Shown here one piece after another: positions 45,581-54,746 of a stretch of DNA of 64,000 bases. Position numbers and translations under genes: made by a program. The number at the start of each line of letters is the position of its first letter. The first letter of the stretch is position 1. The stretch is from Ehrlichia sp028752135 (lineage in GTDB: Bacteria > Pseudomonadota > Alphaproteobacteria > Rickettsiales > Anaplasmataceae). The stretch is from NCBI GenBank assembly GCA_028752135.1, contig CP082782.1:1054001-1118000 (forward strand), in the 5' to 3' direction. Under the pieces are notes generated by a model. That model did no database searches, was not told the DNA's origin, and worked only from the letters and a program-made list of their open reading frames with translations.

Positions 45581-45663
45581 TGGAGGGGGTAGGATTTGAA
45601 CCTACGTACACGCTAGTGGGCAGATTTACAGTCTGCTGCCTTTAACCCCTCGGCCACCCCTCC
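45581..45663 (-). tRNA. tRNA-Tyr (GUA)
   Basis: Class II tRNA on the minus strand. The acceptor GGAGGGG pairs with CCCCTCC and discriminator A, the anticodon loop CTGTAAA gives GUA, a long variable arm (CCACTAGCGTGTA region) follows, and the T-loop is GGTTCAAATCC. It is first of the Tyr-Gly-tuf transcription unit, 7 bases from tRNA-Gly. Confidence 0.95.
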
Positions 45664-45740
45664 TAAAAATCTAAGCTAATCTATTAACTAACATAAAAAA
45701 ACAAAAAATGATACCAAAAAAATTTAGATTAGAATTGATT

Positions 45741-45769
45741 TAACTAAATTAAAGATTACAATATGTCAA
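45741..45769 (-). promoter_or_regulatory. Putative promoter of the tRNA-Tyr/tRNA-Gly/tuf/ribosomal run
   Basis: On the minus strand a perfect TTGACA (plus TGTCAA at 45764-45769) is followed, 17 bases on, by a weak -10 TAGTTA (45741-45746), about 80 bases before tRNA-Tyr. This is the best promoter-like site for the long minus-strand unit; the -10 is poor. Confidence 0.4.
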
Positions 45770-45810
45770 TAGCTAATTGAAAAAAAATCGAAATTAATAA
45801 CTATATTTTT

Positions 45811-46554
45811 ATGGATAAAAGTAAAATATGGATCTATGGAAAACATGCTTGCATCGCCGCTTTACAAAACGTAAATAGGAAATGTCATGAACTTTTAGTG
45901 ACAGAAAATTTCATAAAACATAATAACGAAATGTACAAAATTTCAGAATTATGCAAGAAAAAAAATATTTATCCAAAACAAGTAACTCTTAATTCCATTA
46001 ACTCAGTCTTACCACACAACAGCAATCATCAAGGAATTGCATTAAAAGCTTCAATTATCAATTCAACGAATATACAGGATATATTAAACACCCATACAGA
46101 AAACTCAACAATAATACTTCTAGATCAAGTAACTGATATTCACAACGTGGGAGCTATTATCAGATCAGCAGTATGTTTTAACGTAGATGCTATAATACTA
46201 CCCTATCACAACTCTCCGTCAGAAAATTGTGGTATGTCAAAAACTTCCAGCGGCGCTATAGATATGATTCCAGTTGTACACGTAGTGAATATAGTTAACA
46301 CAATGAAATTATTAAAAAAAGCAGGGTACTGGTGCTATGGATTTGATGCACAAGAAGGAGAATTCTTACACAAAACAAAATTAGATAATAAAAGACTAAT
46401 AATTTTTGGATCAGAAGATAAAGGGATGCGCAAATTGACAAAAGAAAAGTGTGATTTCCTACTTAAAATTGCAATGTCAGGAAAAATTGATAGCCTAAAT
46501 GTATCCAATGCAGCAGCTGTAGCATTATATTCTATATTCATACAAAATTTATGA
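45811..46554 (+). CDS. rlmB: SpoU-family 23S rRNA (guanosine-2'-O-)-methyltransferase
   Basis: TrmH/SpoU (SPOUT) methyltransferase, most like RlmB, which methylates G2251 of 23S rRNA. The N-terminal substrate domain starts IWIYGKHACIAAL. The three SPOUT knot motifs are DQVTDIHNVGAIIRSA, IIFGSEDKGMR and IAMSGKIDSLNVSNAAAVAL. The protein has 247 residues. The stop overlaps the cmk start in an ATGA. Another TrmH subfamily target cannot be excluded. Confidence 0.88.
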   Translation: MDKSKIWIYGKHACIAALQNVNRKCHELLVTENFIKHNNEMYKISELCKKKNIYPKQVTLNSINSVLPHNSNHQGIALKASIINSTNIQDILNTHTENSTIILLDQVTDIHNVGAIIRSAVCFNVDAIILPYHNSPSENCGMSKTSSGAIDMIPVVHVVNIVNTMKLLKKAGYWCYGFDAQEGEFLHKTKLDNKRLIIFGSEDKGMRKLTKEKCDFLLKIAMSGKIDSLNVSNAAAVALYSIFIQNL

Positions 46555-47192
46555 ATAAATGCTTCAATAATTTCGTCATAACAATTGACGGACCATCTGC
46601 ATCAGGCAAAGGAAGCTTAGCAAGAAAATTAGCAGAATTTTTTAATTTTCAGTACTTAGATACAGGCAAATTATACAGAATAATAGCTGCAATATTTGGA
46701 ATTGCTGCACATAAAAGCTTAGAAATCGATGAGAATTTAGAAAAGAAAATACTACTACTGCTAAAAGATAACAATTCAACACTATACAATAACGAAAGTA
46801 CAGGTAAAATTGCTTCAATCTTAGCAAGATATCAACATGTTAGACTTGCACTACTACCCATACAACGCAAACTTATTTACTCAGCTAATCCAGGAATAGT
46901 ACTCGATGGCAGAGATACATCTTCTGTAGTGTTCCCTGATGCAGATTTTAAAATTTTTATTACAGCACATGCATCTATTAGAGCACAAAGAAGATTTAAA
47001 GAAATGCAATCTCAAAAAAAAGAAAAGTATAAAAAAATATATTCCCAAATAATACAAAGAGATATAAGAGATACATATAGAAAATTTTCTCCTTTAATAA
47101 AAGTAAAAGATGCCTTATATGTTGATACTTCATATATGAATAAAGAGCAGGTATTTTTATATATTAAAGAAAAAATAAAAACCTACTTGTAA
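46551..47192 (+). CDS. cmk: Cytidylate kinase
   Basis: Cmk phosphorylates CMP and dCMP. The P-loop is IDGPSASGKGSLARKLA, followed by YLDTGKLYR, and GIVLDGRDTSSVVFPDADFK is the CMP-binding signature. The C-terminal RRFKEMQ and QRDIRDTYRKFSPL match the family, including the Arg-rich LID. The protein has 213 residues. It overlaps rlmB by 4 bases and precedes rpsA, the common cmk-rpsA order. Confidence 0.95.
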   Translation: MNKCFNNFVITIDGPSASGKGSLARKLAEFFNFQYLDTGKLYRIIAAIFGIAAHKSLEIDENLEKKILLLLKDNNSTLYNNESTGKIASILARYQHVRLALLPIQRKLIYSANPGIVLDGRDTSSVVFPDADFKIFITAHASIRAQRRFKEMQSQKKEKYKKIYSQIIQRDIRDTYRKFSPLIKVKDALYVDTSYMNKEQVFLYIKEKIKTYL

Positions 47193-47254
47193 AGTGTAGC
47201 AAATAATAATAATATAAAATTCACTGCTTTGCTATTTAAAATAGGCTATATTTT

Positions 47255-48958
47255 ATGGAAAATCTTCAAATAAAAACAAATTTAGGGTCAGAGAATTATT
47301 TACATAATGTTAAAAAAATAAAATCTAATAAATTTATTAACCATAATCTCGAAGCAGAAGATTGTAACAATGACGAAAATAATTCGGAGTTTCAGCATGC
47401 ATTAAAAGAGTTTATCGATGATAGTGTAAAAGAAGGACAAATAATAGAAGGTACTATTGTTTGCATAGACAAAGGGTATGTAACAATAGATTCAGGTTTA
47501 AAATCTGAAAGTATAGTCTCACTAAAAGAATTTGAATTAGGTGATGATTATCAAAATATCGGTGTAGGATCAAAAGTAAAGCTATACTTAGAAAAAATGG
47601 AAGGCCGTAATGGTAGTGTAGTATTGAGCAGAGAAAAAGCTATTAGAGATGAACTATGGCAAAAACTTGAAGAAGCAGCAGAAAAAAAAGAAGATGTCGA
47701 AGGAGTGATTTTTAGTTCAATAAAATGTGGTTATACCGTTGATATCAAGGGTGTAGTAGCATTCCTTCCAGCAAGTCATGTAGCTCTAAGGCAAGTAAAA
47801 GATATTACCCCATTATTAGGTAAAAAACAAAAGTTCCGTATATTAAAAATGGATAAGAAGCAAGGCAATATTGTTGTATCAAGAAAAGCTATACTTGAAG
47901 AATCCCTTGCAGATGCTAAAAGTTTATACCTCAGTCAATTAAATGAAGGGGATATAATTGAAGGTAAAGTAAAAAGTATTACTAAGTATGGTGTATTTAT
48001 AGAAATACATGAGTCTCCTTCAGTTGGTGTTGTTGATGGATTATTACACATAACCGACATATCATGGAGCCGTGTAAGCCATCCTTCAGCTGCCTTTACA
48101 TGTGGTCAGACTGTAAAAACAAAGATTATAAAGATTGACCGTGAAAATAAGAAAATTTCTTTGGGAGTAAAACAATTAGAAGAAAGTCCATGGTCAAATA
48201 TCGAGAAAAAATATCCTGTTGATAGCATTCATAAAGGCATTGTAACAAGTATTGAAGAATATGGGGTATTTGTAGAGCTAGAGACAGGAATAGAAGGATT
48301 AGTACATGTATCTGAAGTAAGTTGGACAAAAAATTCTTTACCTATCAATCAACTGTTTATGAGAGGAGAAGAAATCCAGGTCAAGGTTTTAAGCATTGAT
48401 ACAGCTAAAAGCCGTATGAGCCTTAGTATGAAAAGATGTCAAGATAATCCATGGCAAGCATTTACACTAAAATATCCTTTAGGTTCTATTGTATCAACAA
48501 AAATAAAAAATATTACAAATCTTGGAATATTTGTTTCATTCCAAGATGATACACTTAATGATGGTATTGAAGGATTAATTCGTACCACAGAGTTAAGTTG
48601 GTCTTTATCACCAGAAGCTGCAGTGAAAAAATACAGTATTGGAGATTCTATAGAAGCAAAAATATTAATGATAAATGCAAACAAAAGCAAAATAGATCTT
48701 GGAGTAAAACAGTTAGAGTATGATCCTTTTCTTGAATTATTAAAGAGAACTAATCTAGGAGACAAAATACCAGTTACAGTTACTAAAGTAGTTGAAGATA
48801 CTGGTATATTAGTTGATGTATTTAATGATTCAAATAGTTTTAACCTTCTAATTGAACAGGAATACTTACCTGATAATAAAAAGTTTTTTCCAGGAGATAA
48901 ATTAGAAGCTGAAGTATTGCTTATTGAAACTTACAACATGATATTGTCATTAAAATAG
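47255..48958 (+). CDS. rpsA: 30S ribosomal protein S1
   Basis: S1 unwinds mRNA and recruits it to the 30S subunit. An N-terminal acidic leader of about 60 residues precedes successive S1 OB repeats starting at about EGQIIEGTIVCIDKGYVTID, EDVEGVIFSSIKCGYTVDIK, EGDIIEGKVKSITKYGVFIE, DSIHKGIVTSIEEYGVFVE, GSIVSTKIKNITNLGIFVSF and GDKIPVTVTKVVEDTGILVD, making six. The length of 567 residues is normal. sppA starts 8 bases later. Confidence 0.96.
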   Translation: MENLQIKTNLGSENYLHNVKKIKSNKFINHNLEAEDCNNDENNSEFQHALKEFIDDSVKEGQIIEGTIVCIDKGYVTIDSGLKSESIVSLKEFELGDDYQNIGVGSKVKLYLEKMEGRNGSVVLSREKAIRDELWQKLEEAAEKKEDVEGVIFSSIKCGYTVDIKGVVAFLPASHVALRQVKDITPLLGKKQKFRILKMDKKQGNIVVSRKAILEESLADAKSLYLSQLNEGDIIEGKVKSITKYGVFIEIHESPSVGVVDGLLHITDISWSRVSHPSAAFTCGQTVKTKIIKIDRENKKISLGVKQLEESPWSNIEKKYPVDSIHKGIVTSIEEYGVFVELETGIEGLVHVSEVSWTKNSLPINQLFMRGEEIQVKVLSIDTAKSRMSLSMKRCQDNPWQAFTLKYPLGSIVSTKIKNITNLGIFVSFQDDTLNDGIEGLIRTTELSWSLSPEAAVKKYSIGDSIEAKILMINANKSKIDLGVKQLEYDPFLELLKRTNLGDKIPVTVTKVVEDTGILVDVFNDSNSFNLLIEQEYLPDNKKFFPGDKLEAEVLLIETYNMILSLK

Positions 48959-48966
48959 GTCTTCTC

Positions 48967-49833
48967 ATGTCTGATCAATTACTTAAAATAGAGTCTTTAA
49001 ATTCTAAAGTAAAGTTATGGCGCACTTTAACATTTTTAATGGTATTCATCCTGTTAATATTGAGTAATTATATTGATATATCGAGTATTAGTAATTTTCT
49101 AGACAATGAGTATATTGCTAAAGTTAATATAGATGGTAAAATTGAAACCAATGAGGAATTAAATAAGCTATTAAATAAGATTGCTAAGGATGATCATATT
49201 AAAGGATTAATATTAAACATAAATAGTCCAGGAGGTACAATAACAGGCAGTGAAATTCTTTACCAAAATATACGCAATATTTCAAAAAATAAGCCTGTGG
49301 TAGCATTATTAAATGACTTTGCTGCATCAGGAGGGTACATGACTGCAGTTGCAGCAGATTACATAATAGGTCGTCACACTACTATTACAGGATCAATAGG
49401 AGTACTAATGCAATATGTTGGTATAAATTCACTAGCTGAAAAGATGGGAATTTCTTTAAAGTCAATAAAGTCTTCTAATTTAAAAGCTGCAACATCTCCT
49501 TTTGAAGAATTAACAGAAGAAAAAGAAGAATCAGTACGTAGAATTGTTAACGAGTCATACAAATATTTTGTTGATGTAGTAGCAGATCGCAGGAAAATGG
49601 AAAAAGGTCAGGTATTAAAGTTAGCTGACGGCAGTATATATATCGGGTCAGAAGCATTATCTATAGGATTAATTGACCAGATTGGTGGAGAAGATGAAGC
49701 AATAGATTGGCTCCATTCACAAAATATTAAAACAAAAAAAATAAAAGTCCTATCTAAAAGAGCACACAAATCTATAATGGAAGATTTTAATTCGCTCATA
49801 TCTCAAATTATTAATTATTATATCAGTAGATAA
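48967..49833 (+). CDS. sppA: Signal peptide peptidase SppA, short form
   Basis: SppA is a membrane-bound serine protease that degrades cleaved signal peptides. An N-terminal transmembrane helix (about 18-37) precedes a single catalytic domain. GLILNINSPGGTITGSEILY, the nucleophile Ser in DFAASGGYM, and the Lys general base in SIKSSNLKAATSPF are visible. The protein has 288 residues, the monomeric short SppA type rather than the two-domain E. coli form. It is downstream of rpsA and upstream of the ihfB-like gene. Confidence 0.93.
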   Translation: MSDQLLKIESLNSKVKLWRTLTFLMVFILLILSNYIDISSISNFLDNEYIAKVNIDGKIETNEELNKLLNKIAKDDHIKGLILNINSPGGTITGSEILYQNIRNISKNKPVVALLNDFAASGGYMTAVAADYIIGRHTTITGSIGVLMQYVGINSLAEKMGISLKSIKSSNLKAATSPFEELTEEKEESVRRIVNESYKYFVDVVADRRKMEKGQVLKLADGSIYIGSEALSIGLIDQIGGEDEAIDWLHSQNIKTKKIKVLSKRAHKSIMEDFNSLISQIINYYISR

Positions 49834-49838
49834 ATGTT

Positions 49839-50102
49839 ATGTTAAAATCGCACTTAATTCAGCATATATCAAAAAAAAATCCTTCTCTTAGTGAAGAAAT
49901 AGTAGCTAAAATATTAAATATATTTTTTTCATTAATTATAGATTACTTAAAAAATAATTGTAGAGTAGAACTAAGAGGATTTGGATCTTTTACCGTAAGA
50001 AGTTACAATATTAAGACTGTCAACACAAGATTAGCAAAAAACAAATATCAAAAGGTATACTTTAGAGCTAGTAATAAGTTTATAAAACTCATTAATCAAT
50101 AG
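49839..50102 (+). CDS. IHF/HU-family DNA-binding protein, IHF-beta-like
   Basis: The 87-residue nucleoid protein has KIL-IFFSLIIDYLKNN and VELRGFGSFTVRSYN, the HU/IHF core. The DNA-intercalating arm region NTRLAKNKYQKVYFRASNKF lacks the usual Pro that kinks DNA, which may alter bending. In many alphaproteobacteria ihfB follows rpsA-sppA, matching this position; the symbol is withheld because HU is not excluded. Confidence 0.85.
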   Translation: MLKSHLIQHISKKNPSLSEEIVAKILNIFFSLIIDYLKNNCRVELRGFGSFTVRSYNIKTVNTRLAKNKYQKVYFRASNKFIKLINQ

Positions 50103-50138
50103 TTATATCAAGTATTAATATTATTAAGTGGTTTATTT

Positions 50139-50429
50139 ATGGATCAAGTAAATAATTTTCATAGTTCGGAAGTAAAACAAAATTTAGATCAGGCATTTGA
50201 TCGATTAGAGTCTTTATTAAAGGAAAAGTTAGATAACAAAAGCAACACACAATACCAAGAATCTATAAAATCACTTAACGAGCAAAACAACAAGTTAAAT
50301 CAACAACTGATAGAAAAAACAAATGAATGTGACAATTGGAAAGATACTTACCATGAAGTCATCAATAGATTAAACTCAATAATAGAAAACATAAAATCTA
50401 TTTTAAAGAAGGAGCAAGTAAGTGAATAA
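50139..50429 (+). CDS. Small coiled-coil protein upstream of zapA
   Basis: The 96-residue protein is almost entirely alpha-helical, with heptad-like LNEQNNKLNQQLIEKTNE and RLNSIIENIKSILKK. It has no Cys-rich or enzymatic motif. The end overlaps zapA by 8 bases, so the two are probably translated together and may act together at the septum, like the ZapA/ZapB pair. Homology to ZapB is not demonstrated. Confidence 0.6.
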   Translation: MDQVNNFHSSEVKQNLDQAFDRLESLLKEKLDNKSNTQYQESIKSLNEQNNKLNQQLIEKTNECDNWKDTYHEVINRLNSIIENIKSILKKEQVSE

Positions 50430-50790
50430 CTATAATGCACAAGTTATTGTAATTACTGTCAGAAACAATACATATAGGATAGCATGTAATAAATCAGAAG
50501 AGTCACATTTACTCAATTTAGTTGATAAGTTTAATACATTAGTAAATTCAATATCAAGTGCAGAAAAAGGTAAAGGTTCCGATGCACTAATATTCTTATT
50601 AGCAGGTTTAACGTTAGAAGATGAAAAAAATGAACTAAAAGCCCAACTAAAAAAAACAAAAGATGAGATGCTGGTATATAAAAAATATTTTGATGATTAT
50701 TTAAAAATTAAAAATGACATCAATAGTATACTATCTCATACTTTATTAAGAATAGAACAATTGATTCATAATTTAGAGAAATCTTGTTAG
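50422..50790 (+). CDS. zapA: Cell division protein ZapA
   Basis: ZapA crosslinks FtsZ filaments. The N-terminal core QVIVITVRNNTYRIACNKSE followed by LLNLVDKFNTLVN fits the family's VxIxGxxYxIxC-EE-xL pattern, then a helix DALIFLLAGLTLEDEKNEL and a C-terminal coiled coil. The protein has 122 residues. The partner gene overlaps at the 5' end. Confidence 0.8.
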   Translation: MNNYNAQVIVITVRNNTYRIACNKSEESHLLNLVDKFNTLVNSISSAEKGKGSDALIFLLAGLTLEDEKNELKAQLKKTKDEMLVYKKYFDDYLKIKNDINSILSHTLLRIEQLIHNLEKSC

Positions 50791-51002
50791 GGTACTTTGT
50801 ACTTTTATCGCATTGACTTTTTAAATAAATATAATAAAAAAGTAAACTTGTATATTACATCATATACATATCAGTAAATTTTCACTTAACAAAAAGCATT
50901 AGACATATCATAATATAATGTTAATAGTATTTTACAAATATATATACTACTGAAAAAAATAAATTATAATCCGAACCATTAAAATAATCAGGTATCATTA
51001 TC

Positions 51003-52007
51003 ATGGATAGAAAAAAAATAGATACTAAAAATTTACATATTAAATTAAAAAATTCACTGCTTTGTGGATTAAAAGGATGGTTAATTTTTAATTTAGCGAA
51101 TATAACACTACTTTACAATTCAACTCATAGTAAATTTTTTGGCAAAGATAGTAAATTTTCACTGTCAGAAAATAATGCAGATTACAAAATAAGCCATAAT
51201 AACATAAAACATCAGATAAAAAATAATGTTATACCATTTCTTGAAGTTATAACAGTCATGCCGACAGTATTCACAGTGAGTCACTTTATTGGAAAATATG
51301 TTTTTCATGATCAATACAATCAAACAACAATGCTTATAATATGCGGAACAGTATGTGCATTAATGATGATAACAATTTGTTTAACATTGAGATTAACAGG
51401 AATAAGAAAAGACTGCTGTAGTAGCATAGTACATCCTATATACAGAAATCCTAAATGTAAGGACAACAGTTTCATTAATTTCACAGATCCCAATAATAAT
51501 CAAGAGCATTCATCAAAATCAAATGGTAATACATTCCCATTAAAATTAAAAAATATATTCAACAAAAAGACTAATAAATATCCAGGAAAAGCAGTAGCTA
51601 AAGCTATGTTTTTTGCTATATTAATGACTCCTATAACAATAATAAGAACAGTTTTAGAACTTACTTTATTCACTATAGAAACAATAGAATTACCATTTAG
51701 TCTTATTTTTGACATATTAACTATGGCATACGAAATAGCAAAATACGGAAATACAAAATCTCAATTTGATCACTCACGACAAAATGTAGAAAAAATGACT
51801 AGCCTATTATATGCAGGATTAAGAGATCTAATTGTAGCAAGTAGTTTAGGAATATTAGGTGCTGATATTATAATACAAAAAAATAATTCTCTTAAATCCC
51901 CTATATCATATCTTGATAAAACATTTACAAAATCTCATATTGAAGAAATTGAAAAGATTGAAGAAACTACTGAACAAAAACACTGTTGTTGTGCAAAATC
52001 AACATGA
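51003..52007 (+). CDS. Membrane protein of unknown function
   Basis: I do not recognise this 334-residue protein. It has two hydrophobic helices around residues 80-125 (VIPFLEVITVMPTVFTVSHF and MLIICGTVCALMMITICLTL), two more around 195-235 and perhaps one near 275-285. A hydrophilic loop of about 60 residues with an Asn/Ser-rich patch (TDPNNNQEHSSKSNG) lies between. The tail is charged and ends in the cluster KHCCCAKS. AGGT lies nine bases before the ATG. It is monocistronic between zapA and hemH. A genus-restricted inclusion- or envelope-membrane protein is one possibility. Confidence 0.5.
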   Translation: MDRKKIDTKNLHIKLKNSLLCGLKGWLIFNLANITLLYNSTHSKFFGKDSKFSLSENNADYKISHNNIKHQIKNNVIPFLEVITVMPTVFTVSHFIGKYVFHDQYNQTTMLIICGTVCALMMITICLTLRLTGIRKDCCSSIVHPIYRNPKCKDNSFINFTDPNNNQEHSSKSNGNTFPLKLKNIFNKKTNKYPGKAVAKAMFFAILMTPITIIRTVLELTLFTIETIELPFSLIFDILTMAYEIAKYGNTKSQFDHSRQNVEKMTSLLYAGLRDLIVASSLGILGADIIIQKNNSLKSPISYLDKTFTKSHIEEIEKIEETTEQKHCCCAKST

Positions 52008-52111
52008 CTAATCTTTTGATCTGACAGAGGATTATAGACTACAAGTATCTTTTACTTGATAATTAACATAGTACATGTTACTTTTATAAAGGGTAAGTAA
52101 ATAATTAATAC

Positions 52112-53131
52112 GTGTCAAAGATAGCAGTAGTATTATTCAATTTGGGTGGTCCACAATCGCTATCCGAAGTTAGGCCATTTTTATTTAAGCTATTTTACGA
52201 TAGAAATATAATAAGCTTAGCAAATCCCTTAAGGTTTATATTAGCAACACTAATTTCATATTTTAGAAAGAACAAAGCAATAAAAATATACAAATATCTC
52301 AATGGAAAATCTCCAATTTTAGAAGAAACAAACAAGCAAGCTTCCTCTCTTGAACTAATGTTGAATAACCATAATGAAAATCAATATAAAGTTTTTATAT
52401 TTATGCGGTATTCAGAACCTTCAGCTAAAAACACAGTAGAATCTGTATGTAAATACTCTCCAGATCAAATAATTTTATTACCCTTATATCCCCACTATTC
52501 TACGACCACAACATTATCAGCAATTCAACATTGGAATCACTACATAAAAAAAATCAAGTTAGAAGTTCCTACATCAACAACATGTTGTTATTACAACAAT
52601 AAAAACTATATAAAAGCACAATGTCAATTAATTATAGAAAAATATCAAAAAGCAAAAAACTATGGAGTACCAAGAATATTATTTTCAGCACATAGCCTAC
52701 CATTAAGCATAATACAACAAGGTGATCCATATCAACATCAAATAGAGGAAAACGTATCATTAATTATTCAAGCATTAAACATACCATCATTAGATTATAA
52801 GATTTGCTATCAAAGTAGAATTGGCCCAACGAAATGGCTTGAACCTAATACATTATCAGAAATTAATCAAGCAAAAAAAGACAATGTACCTATAGTACTA
52901 GTACCAATATCATTCGTATCTGAAAATTCTGAAACTTTAGTAGAACTAGATATAGAATACAAAGCAGTAATATCAAAAGAAAATATGTTTTTCAGAGTTC
53001 CAACATTAAGTAATCATGAAGATTACATTAAGTGTTTACAAGATATATGCATATACGGCAATAAAAATACATGTCCTGCTCAATATAAAATGTGTTTTGA
53101 TGCTCTACACTCCTGCACTAACAAGAATTAA
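52112..53131 (+). CDS. hemH: Ferrochelatase
   Basis: HemH inserts Fe2+ into protoporphyrin IX, the last step of heme synthesis. VVLFNLGGPQSLSEVRPFLF at the start, MRYSEPSAKNTVE, LLPLYPHYSTTTT, ILFSAHSLP (metal-binding His) and CYQSRIGPTKWLEP are all ferrochelatase signatures. SFVSENSETLVELDIEY contains the catalytic Glu region. The start codon is GTG 52112. The protein has 339 residues. A C-terminal CPAQYKMCFDALHSC region has three Cys, reminiscent of iron-sulfur-bearing ferrochelatases, but this is uncertain. Confidence 0.95.
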   Translation: MSKIAVVLFNLGGPQSLSEVRPFLFKLFYDRNIISLANPLRFILATLISYFRKNKAIKIYKYLNGKSPILEETNKQASSLELMLNNHNENQYKVFIFMRYSEPSAKNTVESVCKYSPDQIILLPLYPHYSTTTTLSAIQHWNHYIKKIKLEVPTSTTCCYYNNKNYIKAQCQLIIEKYQKAKNYGVPRILFSAHSLPLSIIQQGDPYQHQIEENVSLIIQALNIPSLDYKICYQSRIGPTKWLEPNTLSEINQAKKDNVPIVLVPISFVSENSETLVELDIEYKAVISKENMFFRVPTLSNHEDYIKCLQDICIYGNKNTCPAQYKMCFDALHSCTNKN

Positions 53132-53324
53132 ACTTGCATAACAAGAAAAATCTTTAAATATATCTACGTCCTACTATGACTCTTTAACTTATTTGAACTA
53201 AGTACTGATATATCTATAACAAAAAAACTCACTATTTTCTCTACATTACATATCTTAAACCTAAACAGTTTTTTTAAAACATATGTAAATTTCTTTAGGA
53301 TATCAAAAAATTCACCACAACAAC

Positions 53325-54395
53325 TTAAGTTGAAGAGTCATAGTAGGATAAGGATCTCATTTCTATTAAACGAGATATTGTACGCTGAAAATCTACAGGT
53401 ATCTCTTGGACATAATACAATAACTCAGGCTCTGCAGCAAGAGAGCAAAAAATTTTAGTTTTATTCTCATATAATTCATCAACTAAAATAGTAAATCTAC
53501 GCATTTCATTCTGATTATAAAGATTAAAAACAGGAATTCCAGCAATAAATATTACTGAAAAACTACGTACTATTTCCTGATAATCAGATATCCATAATGG
53601 TTGTCCACATAACTCATCAAAATCAAACCAAGCAATACCATTACAAACTTTACTCACCTTAATATTTCTACCAAAAACACACAATGTTACAGGTTTAATA
53701 CTTTCATGATCTGTCATTCTAAAAAATAAATCAGATAAATTTGTATAAGAACTATCCCCTATAAAATATGCATCACTTAGTACTAAACCTTTAACAGTAC
53801 GATAATCTTGCATGCCAGACAGATGAACAATATGCATTCTATTCATGATTAATGATATTGCTGGTTCAAAAGATTGCCTCTGTATACCATCCTGATAAAG
53901 CTCTGTAGGAGCATAATTTGAAGTCATCATAATAATCACTTTTTGATTGAAAATCACAGAAAACAATCGATATAATATCATAGCATCACAAATATCATAA
54001 ACTTGCATTTCATCTAAAAACAATAAATCCACATTATGTACCATCATCTTTGCAACTTTATAAAGTGGATCTTTAGATGATTTAAATTCATGCAAGAAAC
54101 TATGTATTTCCTTCATAAATTGATTAAAATGTTGTCTTTTTTTTCTTTTTATTTTACAAGAATTATAATAGAGATCTGTAATCATTGATTTTCCTCTACC
54201 TACCTTTCCATATATATATAGACCAACTTTCTCTAACCTCTTTTTCACAGGTAAGAAATAACAGAGCTTTTCAACAGATAAATATGGTACTAATTTCTTC
54301 AACAATTCAACTTGTTGTTCATCGTAAACAATTTTACCACTATCCACCATAGAATAATAGTCAATAAAAGCTTCTTTTATTTTTTGACTATCCAT
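53325..54395 (-). CDS. zapE: ZapE/AFG1-family AAA ATPase
   Basis: ZapE is an ATPase linked to FtsZ-ring constriction, homologous to mitochondrial AFG1. Walker A is YIYGKVGRGKSMITDLYYN, preceded by VGL. FLDEMQVYDICDAMILYRLF is the Walker B of the family, then IIMMTSNYAPTELYQDGIQR with sensor 1 Asn. WFDFDELCGQPLWISDY near the end is also diagnostic. The protein has 356 residues. It is convergent with hemH. Confidence 0.93.
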   Translation of the reverse strand: MDSQKIKEAFIDYYSMVDSGKIVYDEQQVELLKKLVPYLSVEKLCYFLPVKKRLEKVGLYIYGKVGRGKSMITDLYYNSCKIKRKKRQHFNQFMKEIHSFLHEFKSSKDPLYKVAKMMVHNVDLLFLDEMQVYDICDAMILYRLFSVIFNQKVIIMMTSNYAPTELYQDGIQRQSFEPAISLIMNRMHIVHLSGMQDYRTVKGLVLSDAYFIGDSSYTNLSDLFFRMTDHESIKPVTLCVFGRNIKVSKVCNGIAWFDFDELCGQPLWISDYQEIVRSFSVIFIAGIPVFNLYNQNEMRRFTILVDELYENKTKIFCSLAAEPELLYYVQEIPVDFQRTISRLIEMRSLSYYDSST

Positions 54396-54471
54396 AAAAT
54401 ACTAATATAAGTGACATAAAAAAGTTATCTTTATATTTTTAATATTTCTTCTATATTTAGAATAAATAAGT

Positions 54472-54735
54472 CTCAACTTGCAGATTATTTAACAGTAAAA
54501 TTGAAGGTTATACAAGTTGAGATTTATATATTAATCAATAGCAATTATAACAAGCTACTGATTTTTTACATATTTAACATGACTAATAGTTGAAAATCAA
54601 AAAAACTTTTTAAAAAACAGAATTAATACAATACTAATTATTATCATGAATAATAATACCATCTAGAATGAATAAATAACACAAAATCTCAACCTGCAGA
54701 TCTTAACAGTAAAATTGAAGGTTATACAAGTTGAG
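54472..54735. repeat. Pair of 50-bp direct repeats, each with inverted ends
   Basis: Copy 1 (54472-54521) and copy 2 (54688-54735) share AACAGTAAAATTGAAGGTTA and the end TACAAGTTGAG. Each begins with CTCAAC(T/C)TG and ends with CAAGTTGAG, so the ends can pair as a hairpin. GAATAAATAAG or GAATGAATAAATA precedes both. The spacer between is unrelated AT-rich sequence. Copy 2 lies just downstream of the 54747 gene. The remaining bases of this 351-base gap carry no frame. Confidence 0.75.
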
Positions 54736-54746
54736 TCTCCAATTGC

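Noticed and set aside
50791..51002. 6S RNA downstream of zapA, as in other alphaproteobacteria
   Set aside because: The 212 bases are AT-rich with no long bulged hairpin that I can recognise, and no properly spaced promoter.
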